The translations under genes were made by a program, and so were the position numbers. DNA of 64,000 nucleotides from Clostridia bacterium (lineage in GTDB: Bacteria > Bacillota > Clostridia > Oscillospirales > Acutalibacteraceae). Position 1 is the stretch's first letter, and each line of letters starts with the position of its first letter. This document shows positions 1 through 7,724 of this stretch, in pieces. Below the pieces are notes generated by a model that saw only the letters and a program-made list of their open reading frames with translations, was not told the origin of the DNA and made no database searches. The stretch spans positions 1 through 64,000 of the forward strand of contig JAFSYM010000123.1 in assembly GCA_017450005.1 (NCBI GenBank), in the 5' to 3' direction.

Positions 1-35
1 AAAGCCTACGAAACATCTTGTGCTTCATAGGCTTT
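1..35 (-). terminator. Hairpin downstream of tRNA-Ser, probable terminator
   Basis: AAAGCCTA and TAGGCTTT form an 8-bp inverted repeat with a 19-nt loop, just past the CCA end of the minus-strand tRNA. The window ends before any T-tract could be seen, so the terminator role is inferred. Confidence 0.5.
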
Positions 36-128
36 TGGCGGAGAGCAAGGGATTCGAACCCTCGAAGCCGCTTTGACGGCTTACACGATTTCCAGTCGTG
101 CTCCTTCGACCAACTCGGACAACTCTCC
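36..128 (-). tRNA. tRNA-Ser (anticodon GGA)
   Basis: Read on the minus strand, the acceptor arm GGAGAGU pairs with GCUCUCC, followed by discriminator G and an encoded CCA. The anticodon stem CACGA/UCGUG holds the loop CUGGAAA, giving anticodon GGA, which reads UCC/UCU. The long variable arm (AAGCCG..CGGCUU) is typical of class II serine tRNAs and explains the 93-nt length. The T arm GAGGG-UUCGAAU-CCCUU is intact. A perfect consensus promoter lies 18 nt upstream. Confidence 0.97.
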
Positions 129-145
129 GTTTGCTCAACGGCAGT

Positions 146-174
146 ATTATACACTATCAGCCGCCGAGTGTCAA
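146..174 (-). promoter_or_regulatory. Consensus sigma-A promoter of tRNA-Ser
   Basis: On the minus strand TTGACA (174-169) and TATAAT (151-146) are separated by exactly 17 nt, matching the sigma-A consensus at all twelve positions. Transcription would begin shortly before the tRNA 5' end. Confidence 0.88.
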
Positions 175-188
175 GTGTTTTTTGCTAT

Positions 189-1469
189 TTATTTTCCGGC
201 TTCGGCGAGCTTATGCGCGCGCGTCTTTTCAACCGGCTTCGGTTGGATCTCGCCGGCTTGTGTGAGCGACCATTTCGTCAGCAGGGGGCCGACCAGTTCA
301 TAGATCAGCACGCCGAACAGCACTATATTGCGGATCAGCGATCCGATGCCCGGGAGACTTTCGGCGGTCACGGACATGCCGAGCGCAACGCCGGCCTGCG
401 GCAACAGCGTGATGCCCAGATGTGTGCAGACGTTTTTGTCGCATCGCATGAGTTTTGCGCTGCCGAGCGCACCGAGGTATTTGCCTGCTGAGCGGAACAG
501 GATATAGACGATGCCGACGCCAACGATTGTCCAATCCGCAAAGACGTTCAGTTCAAGTTCCGCGCCGCTGAGCGCAAAGAACAATACAAACAGGGGAGCC
601 GTCCATTTGTCGACACGTCCCATGATTTCCTCGGAAAAGTCGCAAACGTTGCAGAATACGGTTGCCAGCATCATGCAAACGAGCAGTGTGGAAAAGCCGA
701 TATGGACGCTGCCGATATGGAACTCCAACTTGGAGAGCGCGACAGTCAGGATTACAAACGTAATGGACATGCTCAACCGCTTGCTGTTGGAGTCAAAGAA
801 TTTTTCCGCAGCGGAGAACAGCAGCCCCATCACGAAGCCCAGTGCAAGAGAAAGAACGATCTCGAGCAGGGGATTGACGAAAATCGAAATCAGATCGAAT
901 TTTCCGCCAAGCATCGCTTTGGCAATGCCGAACGAAACGGCAAACACGATCAAACCGACTGCATCGTCAAGTGCAACGATCGGCAGCAGCAGACGTGTCA
1001 GGGGGCCATCTGCTTTGTACTGGCGGACAACCATGAGCGTTGCGGCCGGAGCCGTAGCGGTCGCGACGGCACCCAGAATCAGCACCATCGGCAGGGGAAG
1101 ACGGTCGCCGAGCCACAAGTGCAGAAGATACAGCGCAAGATCCACGAACAGCGTCGCGGTCAGCGCCTGTACGATAGCGATCACTGTGGCCTGCTTGCCG
1201 GTCTTTTTCAGGGCGGACAGGCGGAATTCGTTGCCGATGGCGAACGCGATAAAGCCGAGCGCGACGTCGGAAATCATACCGAGCGCTTTAACTTCGTCCA
1301 TGGATGCGAAACCGAGACCGGGTATGCCCACACGACCGAGGACATACGGGCCGATCAGCATACCGGCCACAAGATAGGCCGTGACGGACGGCAGGCCAAG
1401 CCGTTTGGAAAGACGCGACATCATCAGGCCGGCGGCGAGTGTGATTGCGATTTGCAGTAAGACTTGCAT
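189..1469 (-). CDS. Cation:proton antiporter, CPA2 family
   Basis: A 426-residue polytopic membrane protein resembling the Na+/H+ exchanger domain of CPA2/KefB-type antiporters, with about twelve hydrophobic segments. It begins MQVLLQIAITLAAG and carries the family-like early stretch LGLPSVTAYLVAGMLIGP. Such proteins exchange monovalent cations for protons across the cytoplasmic membrane; the transported ion cannot be read from the sequence. There is no C-terminal TrkA-N domain, so it is not a full KefB/KefC. The start is the ATG preceded by AAGGGATC; an ATG 30 codons further upstream lacks a ribosome site and lies beyond the likely promoter. The gene is monocistronic and ends close to the tRNA-Ser promoter without an obvious terminator of its own. 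Confidence 0.85.
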   Translation of the reverse strand: MQVLLQIAITLAAGLMMSRLSKRLGLPSVTAYLVAGMLIGPYVLGRVGIPGLGFASMDEVKALGMISDVALGFIAFAIGNEFRLSALKKTGKQATVIAIVQALTATLFVDLALYLLHLWLGDRLPLPMVLILGAVATATAPAATLMVVRQYKADGPLTRLLLPIVALDDAVGLIVFAVSFGIAKAMLGGKFDLISIFVNPLLEIVLSLALGFVMGLLFSAAEKFFDSNSKRLSMSITFVILTVALSKLEFHIGSVHIGFSTLLVCMMLATVFCNVCDFSEEIMGRVDKWTAPLFVLFFALSGAELELNVFADWTIVGVGIVYILFRSAGKYLGALGSAKLMRCDKNVCTHLGITLLPQAGVALGMSVTAESLPGIGSLIRNIVLFGVLIYELVGPLLTKWSLTQAGEIQPKPVEKTRAHKLAEAGK

Positions 1470-1503
1470 TTTGATCCCTTCATTTCGTGAAATTGCCAAA
1501 AGA

Positions 1504-1532
1504 ATAGTATCACTTTTTGGTGGAAATGTCCA
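1504..1532 (-). promoter_or_regulatory. Probable promoter of the antiporter gene
   Basis: On the minus strand TGGACA and TACTAT are spaced 17 nt apart, about 35 nt upstream of the chosen ATG. Five of six and four of six positions match consensus. Confidence 0.55.
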
Positions 1533-1542
1533 TAGCTTTTGT

Positions 1543-1570
1543 AAAAAAAGACCTCGCATTTCTGCGAGGC
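1543..1570 (-). terminator. Rho-independent terminator of the rfbB-pdp operon
   Basis: On the minus strand the GC-rich arms GGCCTCGCA/TGCGAGGTC close a short loop and are followed directly by seven T. It lies just after the pdp stop codon. Confidence 0.9.
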
Positions 1571-1585
1571 CGATGTACCTACGTG

Positions 1586-2893
1586 TTACTTTACGTTGCT
1601 GATGCGGTCGATAATCAACGGAATCGGTTTCGGTTCGACGTCGGAAACCTCGAACGCGTCGGCGAGCAGTTCCACAGCGCCGTCAAATACGTCGTCGCGC
1701 TCTGCAAAGAGCGTGGCGATCCGGTCGCCGGAATGAATCTCGGAGCCGGGTTTGACATCCAGTACGATCCCCGCTGCCGGGTCGATTTCATCATCTTTGG
1801 TGGTGCGGCCGGCGCCAAGACGCATGGCGGCAAGTCCGCATTTCTCGGCGTCGATGCGGCGTATAAAGCCGTCCGAACGCGCCTTGACTGTGCGGAAACA
1901 CCGGGACTTGCGGAATAGCGTTGTATCGGTGATCACACTACTGTCGCCTCCCTGTGCGCTGACCATCCAGATCAGGCGTTCGAGCGCAAGACCGCTGTAA
2001 AGCGCGTGCTGCGCCATTTCCATACATTCGTCCTGTGTTCCCTTGCCCGCGAGATACAGCATCTGTGCGGCAAGATGCAGGCAAAGCTGCGTCAGATCCT
2101 CAGGGCCGATACCCTGCAGTGTCTGTACCGCTTCAATCACCTCAAGCGTGTTGCCGATTGCATAACCGAGCGGCGCATCCATGTTGGTGATGAGCGCCGT
2201 TACGCGCAGACCTTCGTGCGTGCCGATATCGACCATGGCTTTGGCCAGTGATTTCGCGTCGGCGCTGCGTTTCATAAAAGCGCCGCTTCCGGTTTTGACG
2301 TCCAGAACAAGGTTCTGCGCGCCGGCGGCGAATTTCTTGCTCATGATGCTGGCAGCGATCAGCGGGATGCTGTCGACCGTAGCGGTTACATCACGCAGTG
2401 CGTACAGCTTCTTATCCGCGGGAGCGAGTTCCTTTGAGCTTCCGGCAATGCACAAACCGCACGTTTGCACGATAGATTCAATTTCCTTCATGGAAAGATC
2501 GGTGCGAAAACCGGGAATAGCGGAGAGCTTATCCGTAGTGCCGCCGGTGTGACCCAGTCCACGGCCGGACATTTTGGGCACTTTTACGCCGCAGGCCGCG
2601 ACAATCGGCGCAACAATCAGCGTCGTTTTGTCGCCTACGCCGCCGGTGGAGTGCTTATCGGCGCGGACGCCCATTTCCGGCATTGTCAGTCGGTCGCCGG
2701 AATTCGCCATCGCCATCGTCAGCGCAGCTGTTTCCTTCGCATCCATACCGCGAAAATAGATCGCCATTGCGAGTGCGGAGGCCTGATAGTCCGGAATGCT
2801 GCCTTCGGTATATCCCTGCACGAATGCAAGGATTTCTTCTTCGGTCAATTTGTTTCCGTCACGTTTTTTACGGATTAAGTCGTTCATGTGCAT
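1586..2893 (-). CDS. pdp: Pyrimidine-nucleoside phosphorylase
   Basis: This cytosolic enzyme splits uridine and thymidine (and deoxyuridine) with phosphate into base and (deoxy)ribose 1-phosphate, part of nucleoside salvage. The 435-residue protein matches the usual family length. It carries the thymidine-phosphorylase signature region around GRGLGHTGGTTDKL, the phosphate-binding stretch KHSTGGVGDKTT and the active-site stretch SKKFAAGAQNLVLDVK. The start is the ATG 7 nt after AGAGGG; a second ATG two codons later is less well spaced. Its ribosome site overlaps the stop of the upstream dTDP-glucose dehydratase gene, so the two are co-transcribed although no metabolic link is evident. The deoC aldolase at about 51 kb could use the deoxyribose-phosphate released. 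Confidence 0.95.
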   Translation of the reverse strand: MHMNDLIRKKRDGNKLTEEEILAFVQGYTEGSIPDYQASALAMAIYFRGMDAKETAALTMAMANSGDRLTMPEMGVRADKHSTGGVGDKTTLIVAPIVAACGVKVPKMSGRGLGHTGGTTDKLSAIPGFRTDLSMKEIESIVQTCGLCIAGSSKELAPADKKLYALRDVTATVDSIPLIAASIMSKKFAAGAQNLVLDVKTGSGAFMKRSADAKSLAKAMVDIGTHEGLRVTALITNMDAPLGYAIGNTLEVIEAVQTLQGIGPEDLTQLCLHLAAQMLYLAGKGTQDECMEMAQHALYSGLALERLIWMVSAQGGDSSVITDTTLFRKSRCFRTVKARSDGFIRRIDAEKCGLAAMRLGAGRTTKDDEIDPAAGIVLDVKPGSEIHSGDRIATLFAERDDVFDGAVELLADAFEVSDVEPKPIPLIIDRISNVK

Positions 2894-2906
2894 TATGTCA
2901 CCCTCT

Positions 2907-3962
2907 TTATGCTTTCTCGTACATTTCTTTGTAATAATTCTGATATGCGCCGCTGACAACGTGTTCGACCCATGCGGTGTTGTTTAGATACCATTGCACA
3001 GTATCTGCCATGCCTTGCTCAAAGGTGTATTTCGGAGTCCAGCCGAGCTCGGTCGTGATCTTGGTGTTGTCGATCGCATAGCGTCGGTCGTGACCGGGTC
3101 TGTCCTTGACATAGCGGATCAGGCTTTCATCCTTGCCTGTGGCGTGCAGAATCAGCCGGACAATCTCAATGTTGGCCTTTTCGTTGTTGCCGCCGATGTT
3201 GTACACTTCGCCTATGCGTCCCTTTTGCAGAACGGTGTCGATGGCACTGCAGTGATCGGATACGTGCAGCCAGTCGCGAATCTGCATGCCGTCTCCATAC
3301 ACAGGCAGCGGTATGTTCTGCACACAGTTGTGAATCATCAGCGGAATGAGCTTTTCGGGGAACTGATACGGGCCGTAGTTGTTGGAACAGCGTGTGATAT
3401 TGACCGGCAGACCGTATGTCTCGCCGTATGCGCGCACAATGAGATCTGCGGAAGTCTTGGACGCGGAATAGGGACTGTTGGGCGAGAGGGGAGAGGTCTC
3501 CGTGAACATACCTGTTTTGCCCAGCGCGCCGTAGACTTCGTCTGTAGAAACCTGCAGATACTTTACACCGTCTTGGTATTCGCGGCAGTATTTGTCGTCC
3601 GGACGCAGACTCCAGTGTCGTTTTGCGCTGTCAAGCAGCACGCCGGTGCCGAGTATGTTGGTCGAAAGAAAAACCTCCGGATGTGTGATGCTGCGGTCCA
3701 CGTGGCTTTCGGCAGCAAAATGCACAACTGTATCGATGCCGTAATTTTCAAATATACGGTCTACCGTTTCTTTGTCGCGCACGTCACCTTTGACAAAAAC
3801 ATAGTGGGCGTCCGACTCGACGTCGCGCAGATTCTCTAAATTGCCCGCATACGTCAGTGCGTCCAGATTGACGATGCGTATGTCAGGATAGGTATTGAGC
3901 ATGTAATGTACAAAGTTGGAGCCGATGAATCCGGCACCGCCTGTGACGAGTATCGTATGCAT
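2907..3962 (-). CDS. rfbB: dTDP-glucose 4,6-dehydratase
   Basis: Converts dTDP-D-glucose to dTDP-4-keto-6-deoxy-D-glucose, the second step toward dTDP-L-rhamnose for cell-surface polysaccharide. The 351-residue protein is an extended short-chain dehydrogenase: N-terminal NAD+ motif GGAGFIGSN, the TDEVYG stretch carrying the dehydratase Thr-Asp-Glu residues, and the catalytic YSASK. RxGHDRRYAID near the C-terminus is typical of RmlB. The start MHTILVTGG follows AGAGGTGATCGA; the more upstream ATG overlaps the promoter. It is the first gene of a two-gene transcript with pdp. The other rml genes (rmlA, rmlC, rmlD) are not in the window. Confidence 0.96.
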   Translation of the reverse strand: MHTILVTGGAGFIGSNFVHYMLNTYPDIRIVNLDALTYAGNLENLRDVESDAHYVFVKGDVRDKETVDRIFENYGIDTVVHFAAESHVDRSITHPEVFLSTNILGTGVLLDSAKRHWSLRPDDKYCREYQDGVKYLQVSTDEVYGALGKTGMFTETSPLSPNSPYSASKTSADLIVRAYGETYGLPVNITRCSNNYGPYQFPEKLIPLMIHNCVQNIPLPVYGDGMQIRDWLHVSDHCSAIDTVLQKGRIGEVYNIGGNNEKANIEIVRLILHATGKDESLIRYVKDRPGHDRRYAIDNTKITTELGWTPKYTFEQGMADTVQWYLNNTAWVEHVVSGAYQNYYKEMYEKA

Positions 3963-3981
3963 TCGATCACCTCTATGGGCT

Positions 3982-4010
3982 ATTATACTTGTTTTTGTGG
4001 AATCTGTCAA
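3982..4010 (-). promoter_or_regulatory. Perfect consensus promoter of rfbB-pdp
   Basis: On the minus strand TTGACA (4010-4005), a 17-nt spacer and TATAAT (3987-3982). It lies back to back with the manA promoter. Confidence 0.92.
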
Positions 4011-4017
4011 TTTCTCA

Positions 4018-4046
4018 TTGCAATTTCAGGAAAATTCCCGTATACT
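4018..4046 (+). promoter_or_regulatory. Promoter of the manA operon
   Basis: TTGCAA and TATACT separated by 17 nt, followed 12 nt later by the ribosome site AAGGGGTGA. The -35 boxes of this and the divergent rfbB promoter are 7 nt apart. Confidence 0.85.
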
Positions 4047-4072
4047 ATATGTAGAATTAAGGGGTGATTGGC

Positions 4073-5146
4073 TTGATACCTATGAAAATGCTGCCGAACC
4101 GGGTTTGGCGGATCTATCTGGGCGGTCTGCTTCTGGATGCGCTTCGGGGCGATCCGGGACAGGACGGCTATTTTCCGGAGGACTGGCTGGCTTCTGTGGT
4201 CGAGGCGAACAATCCGCCGCGGGAAGATACGCCGGATCGGGAGGGCTTGAGCCGTGTGCAAACGCAAGACGGGATCGCATACCTCAAGGATTTGATTGAG
4301 GCCGATCCGCAGGGGTATCTCGGCGCGGATCATATTGCCGCACACGGTGTGCATTTTGGTGTGCTGACCAAGTTCCTCGATTCTGCCGAGCGGCTGCCGA
4401 TTCAGGTGCATCCCGACAAGGATGCGGCAAAGACGCTTTTTCATTCCGACTACGGCAAAACCGAGGCGTGGTATATTCTCGGCGGGCGTGAAATCGGCGG
4501 TGAGCAGCCGCATATTTTGCTCGGATTCAAGGAAGACGTGACAAAGCAGCAGCTTCAAGCGTTGTTTGACCGGCAGGATATCGCCGGAATGGCGGCGCTG
4601 ATGCATAAAGTGCCGGTGCATCCGGGCGACGTCTTTCTGATTGAAGGCGGCACGCCGCATGCCATCGGGCCGGGCTGTTTCCTGCTTGAAATCCAGGAAC
4701 CGACGGATTATACAATCAGTCTGGAAAAGTGCAATACACTCGGCGAGAAGCTGCCGGACTTCCTGTGTCACATGGGACTGGGCTTTGACAAGATGTTCGA
4801 CTGCTTCCACTATGTGCGGCACACGCTGCCGGAGCTGCTGGCAAAGTTCAAACTGATTCCGCATGCGGACGAATCGGACGACGCGCACGAGACGACAACG
4901 CTGATTTCATACGAGCGCACGCCGATGTTCTCCCTGCGCAGGATCGACGTCCACGGCGTATACGAACGCTCGCCGACCGGTATCCCGTCCGCGTTCGTTG
5001 TAACGGCAGGCGAAGGCACGGTAGCGGATATTCCGGTTAAAGCGGGTGAGTGCCTGTTCGTTCCAGCCGGGGCGGATGCGTTTGCCATGCAGGGGAATAT
5101 GACGGTCTTAGAGTGTCTGCCGCCGAAGAACGTTACGGAGGAGTAA
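4073..5146 (+). CDS. manA: Mannose-6-phosphate isomerase, class I
   Basis: Interconverts fructose 6-phosphate and mannose 6-phosphate in the cytoplasm and supplies the GDP-mannose route. The cupin-type zinc enzyme shows the metal-binding stretch PIQVHPDKDAAK, a second ligand region in GGTPHAIGPG and the LEIQEPTDYT motif. The length of 357 residues is normal for the Firmicutes form. The start is taken as TTG, eight nt after GGGG of AAGGGGTGA; an ATG three codons later is 17 nt away and a GTG three codons earlier lies inside the ribosome site. The phosphohexomutase follows after two nucleotides, which would make mannose 1-phosphate from the product. Confidence 0.93.
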   Translation: MIPMKMLPNRVWRIYLGGLLLDALRGDPGQDGYFPEDWLASVVEANNPPREDTPDREGLSRVQTQDGIAYLKDLIEADPQGYLGADHIAAHGVHFGVLTKFLDSAERLPIQVHPDKDAAKTLFHSDYGKTEAWYILGGREIGGEQPHILLGFKEDVTKQQLQALFDRQDIAGMAALMHKVPVHPGDVFLIEGGTPHAIGPGCFLLEIQEPTDYTISLEKCNTLGEKLPDFLCHMGLGFDKMFDCFHYVRHTLPELLAKFKLIPHADESDDAHETTTLISYERTPMFSLRRIDVHGVYERSPTGIPSAFVVTAGEGTVADIPVKAGECLFVPAGADAFAMQGNMTVLECLPPKNVTEE

Positions 5147-5148
5147 GC

Positions 5149-6651
5149 ATGGAGTATAATTGGAAAGGCTTCAAGAGCGGTACGGATATCCGCGGATTCG
5201 GCTGTGTGCAGGTTCACGATCCGTTGTACCTGTCGAATGAAGCTGTGCAGCGCATGACAAAGGGATTTGTCGATTGGCTGCGCAATAAAACAAATCAACA
5301 GACGCTGACCATTGCGGTCGGTCATGATTCGCGTATTTCATCGCCGCGCATTGACGCGGCTGTGACGGCCGCGCTGCTGGAGGCGGGCGTGTGCGTCAAG
5401 TCCTGCGGTATGGCGTCTACGCCGGCCATGTTTATGACGACGGTGATGCTGCCGTGCGACGGCGCTGTACAGATTACGGCAAGCCACCATCCGATGGATA
5501 AGAACGGTCTCAAGTTCTTTACGCCTGAAGGCGGTTTGGGGGGTGCGGATATTGCGCAGATTCTTGCGCTTGCCGAGGCGAACGGCTTTGAATCGCCGAA
5601 GACGCCCGGCTCTGTCGAAACGGTCGATTTCATGACGCGGTATGCCGCGCTGCTTCGGCAGCAGATCATCGACGGGATCGGCAGGGGAGACAAGCCTCTG
5701 ACCGGCTACAGAATCGCCGTCGATGCAGGCAACGGCGTCGGCGGATTCTATGCATGTGACGTGCTCGCACCTCTCGGCGCGGATGTGTCCGGCAGTCAGT
5801 TCCTGGAGCCGGACGGTACGTTTCCGAATCATCCGGCAAATCCGGAGGATAAAACGGCTATGTGCATGGCATCGGAAGCTACGGTGCGCAGCGGAGCCGA
5901 TCTCGGCATTGTGTTTGACACCGACGTCGACAGAGCGGGCTGCGTGGACGCAGCCGGCGTCGAGATTAACCGCAACCGTCTGGTTGCGCTTGCTGCCGTG
6001 ATCGCCCTCGAGGACTGCCCCGGCGGGACGATTGTGACCGATTCCGTCACAAGCGACGGCCTGCATGCTTTTATTGAAGCGCACGGCGGCAAGCACTTGC
6101 GGTTTAAACGCGGGTATAAGAACGTGATTGACAAAATGATCGAGCTGAACGCAGCGGGCGAGGCGTGTCCGCTGGCGATGGAGACGTCCGGTCACGCGGC
6201 CTTCCGGCAGAACTACAACCTCGACGACGGCGCGTATCTGATGACGCAGATCGTGATACGCATGGCGCGCATAGGCAGGGACAAGCTGTCCGCAATGCTC
6301 GACAGCCTTTCGGTTCCGCTCGAGGAGCAGGAGGTGCGTTTCCGGATTCTGGAGTCGGACTTCCGTGCAGCCGGTGAACGCTTTATCCGTGACTGGACAG
6401 CGTATGCATCCGCGATCGCGGACTACACAGCCGCGCCGGATAACTATGAGGGCATTCGCTTCTCGACCGGCAAAGATGCCGGCGACGGCTGGATTCTGGC
6501 GAGATTGAGTGTGCACGATCCGGTAATCGTCATCAATGCCGAGAGCAATTCAGCAGGCGGTGTGCGGAAAATGATGGAAACCCTGTATGTCTTTTCCCGG
6601 GAAAATCCCGCACTGGATATATCGAAACTGACGGCGTTTTTAGAAAAATAA
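5149..6651 (+). CDS. Phosphohexomutase (phosphomannomutase/phosphoglucomutase family)
   Basis: Moves phosphate between C6 and C1 of a hexose phosphate; next to manA, mannose 6-phosphate to mannose 1-phosphate is the likely main reaction. The 500-residue alpha-D-phosphohexomutase has the phosphoserine loop as TASHHP (residues 110-115; usually TASHNP), the magnesium loop as DTDVDR (257-262; usually DGDGDR), the sugar-binding loop ETSGHAAF near 345 and a phosphate-binding RFSTGKDAGDGW near 455. The Asp positions of the metal loop are kept although the Gly residues are replaced. The ATG follows GGAGGAG closely; a much longer open frame upstream overlaps manA and is not used. Substrate choice cannot be decided from sequence. 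Confidence 0.9.
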   Translation: MEYNWKGFKSGTDIRGFGCVQVHDPLYLSNEAVQRMTKGFVDWLRNKTNQQTLTIAVGHDSRISSPRIDAAVTAALLEAGVCVKSCGMASTPAMFMTTVMLPCDGAVQITASHHPMDKNGLKFFTPEGGLGGADIAQILALAEANGFESPKTPGSVETVDFMTRYAALLRQQIIDGIGRGDKPLTGYRIAVDAGNGVGGFYACDVLAPLGADVSGSQFLEPDGTFPNHPANPEDKTAMCMASEATVRSGADLGIVFDTDVDRAGCVDAAGVEINRNRLVALAAVIALEDCPGGTIVTDSVTSDGLHAFIEAHGGKHLRFKRGYKNVIDKMIELNAAGEACPLAMETSGHAAFRQNYNLDDGAYLMTQIVIRMARIGRDKLSAMLDSLSVPLEEQEVRFRILESDFRAAGERFIRDWTAYASAIADYTAAPDNYEGIRFSTGKDAGDGWILARLSVHDPVIVINAESNSAGGVRKMMETLYVFSRENPALDISKLTAFLEK

Positions 6652-6672
6652 AACGATTCGGAGGGTTCGCGC

Positions 6673-7155
6673 ATGATGAAAGAACAGATTTCTTTTACCG
6701 AGTTTGAGTACCGCCAGCGGCGCATCACAACAAGGCGTGAATTGTTCCTGCAGGAGATGGATCGCATCGTTCCATGGGCGCAGTGTGTCGCGCTCATAGA
6801 GCCTGTCTATCCGCAGAGCGGAAGGGGCAGGCAGCCGATCGGCGTTGAGACGATGCTGCGTATGTACCTGCTGCAAACGTGGTTCCGCCTGTCCGCCAAA
6901 GGGACGGAGGAAGCGATCTACGACAGCTATGCTATGAAGCAGTTCATGGCGATCCGTTTCGACGAGGAGCAGGTGCCTGACGCGACGACGCTGAGTCGGT
7001 TCAGAAGGCTGCTTCTAAAGAATAATCTGGTCGATCCAATCATGGCGCTGGTCAACGCCGCGCTCTCCGTGGCGCATAAGACGGTGCGCAGCGGCTCAAT
7101 CACAGACGCTGCCGTTGTAAAGAAGCCGTCTAAGAAAAGCGGGAAGGACAAATGA
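6673..7155 (+). CDS. Truncated IS5-type transposase, N-terminal domain only
   Basis: The 160-residue product matches the N-terminal DUF772-type region of IS5-group transposases (GRQPIGVETMLRMYLLQTWF, EEAIYDSYAMKQF, VPDATTLSRFRRLL). It stops just after SGSITDAAVV, at or near the first catalytic Asp of the DDE core, and ends in a basic tail KKPSKKSGKDK. No later transposase sequence or terminal inverted repeats were recognised. It nonetheless has a good ribosome site (GGAGGG, 6 nt before ATG), no internal stop, and its stop overlaps the next ATG by 4 nt, like any operon gene. It may be a decayed remnant or a retained DNA-binding domain; it cannot be an active transposase alone. The next ATG codon (6676) could also be the start. 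Confidence 0.75.
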   Translation: MMKEQISFTEFEYRQRRITTRRELFLQEMDRIVPWAQCVALIEPVYPQSGRGRQPIGVETMLRMYLLQTWFRLSAKGTEEAIYDSYAMKQFMAIRFDEEQVPDATTLSRFRRLLLKNNLVDPIMALVNAALSVAHKTVRSGSITDAAVVKKPSKKSGKDK

Positions 7156-7664
7156 AATACGTATGGATCGCGGTGATTTTGATCTGCCTGGTTGTCTTCT
7201 TCGTTTTCGCGCGTAAACGCAAAGCACGTCCGGAAGAGGATGATTCTCCCATTGATCGTGGCGCACAGCAAAAGATTGCCGCCGACAGCGAGGCGTATCT
7301 GCGCAGTCATATCAACGACCAGATGACATTTTCCGAAATGACGGATGTATTTGAGCAAATGTGCAAAACGCCTGCGCAGGGTGAGTTGATCCTGTTTGAA
7401 GCGGGTACGTATGCTTTCTTCGGAAAGCCGGAGTTTTCCGTTTCGCTGGTACGGCAGATCTTCGGCGGTGAGGACGATGAATTTCTTCAGATACATCTGG
7501 ATTTGTATTTTGCGCCGGACGCTGAAAACTCCGCCATCTTCGAATCTGAATGGCTGGATGTGTCGCAGGCGGACTATTTGCAGTATGTGCGAGTGTCCGA
7601 CGCCGCTGAGTATGCGGATAGCCATACGCCCATGCGCGTGGACATTCACACGGAAGAAACCTGA
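7152..7664 (+). CDS. Small membrane-anchored protein of unknown function
   Basis: Not recognised. The 170-residue protein starts with one transmembrane helix (WIAVILICLVVFFVFA), followed by a positively charged RKRKAR stretch suggesting that the rest is cytoplasmic. The remainder is soluble, acidic and free of Cys-rich or obvious catalytic motifs. The ATG overlaps the stop of the transposase-like gene (ATGA), so it is translationally coupled and last in the manA operon. A long hairpin follows 17 nt downstream. No function can be assigned from context beyond the co-transcription. Confidence 0.75.
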   Translation: MKYVWIAVILICLVVFFVFARKRKARPEEDDSPIDRGAQQKIAADSEAYLRSHINDQMTFSEMTDVFEQMCKTPAQGELILFEAGTYAFFGKPEFSVSLVRQIFGGEDDEFLQIHLDLYFAPDAENSAIFESEWLDVSQADYLQYVRVSDAAEYADSHTPMRVDIHTEET

Positions 7665-7674
7665 ACTTGCTATT

Positions 7675-7713
7675 ATTAAAACACGGGGCGGACACATTTG
7701 TGTCCGCCCCGTG
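7675..7713 (-). terminator. Strong hairpin between convergent genes
   Basis: CACGGGGCGGACACA and its exact complement form a 15-bp stem with a 2-nt loop. The T-rich tail (TTTTAATAAT) is on the minus strand, so it best terminates the GH38 operon, but it probably stops plus-strand transcripts as well. Confidence 0.88.
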
Positions 7714-7724
7714 TGCTGTATAGG

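Noticed and set aside
6652..7160. Complete insertion sequence around the transposase-like gene
   Set aside because: No terminal inverted repeats, target duplication or catalytic core could be found next to it.
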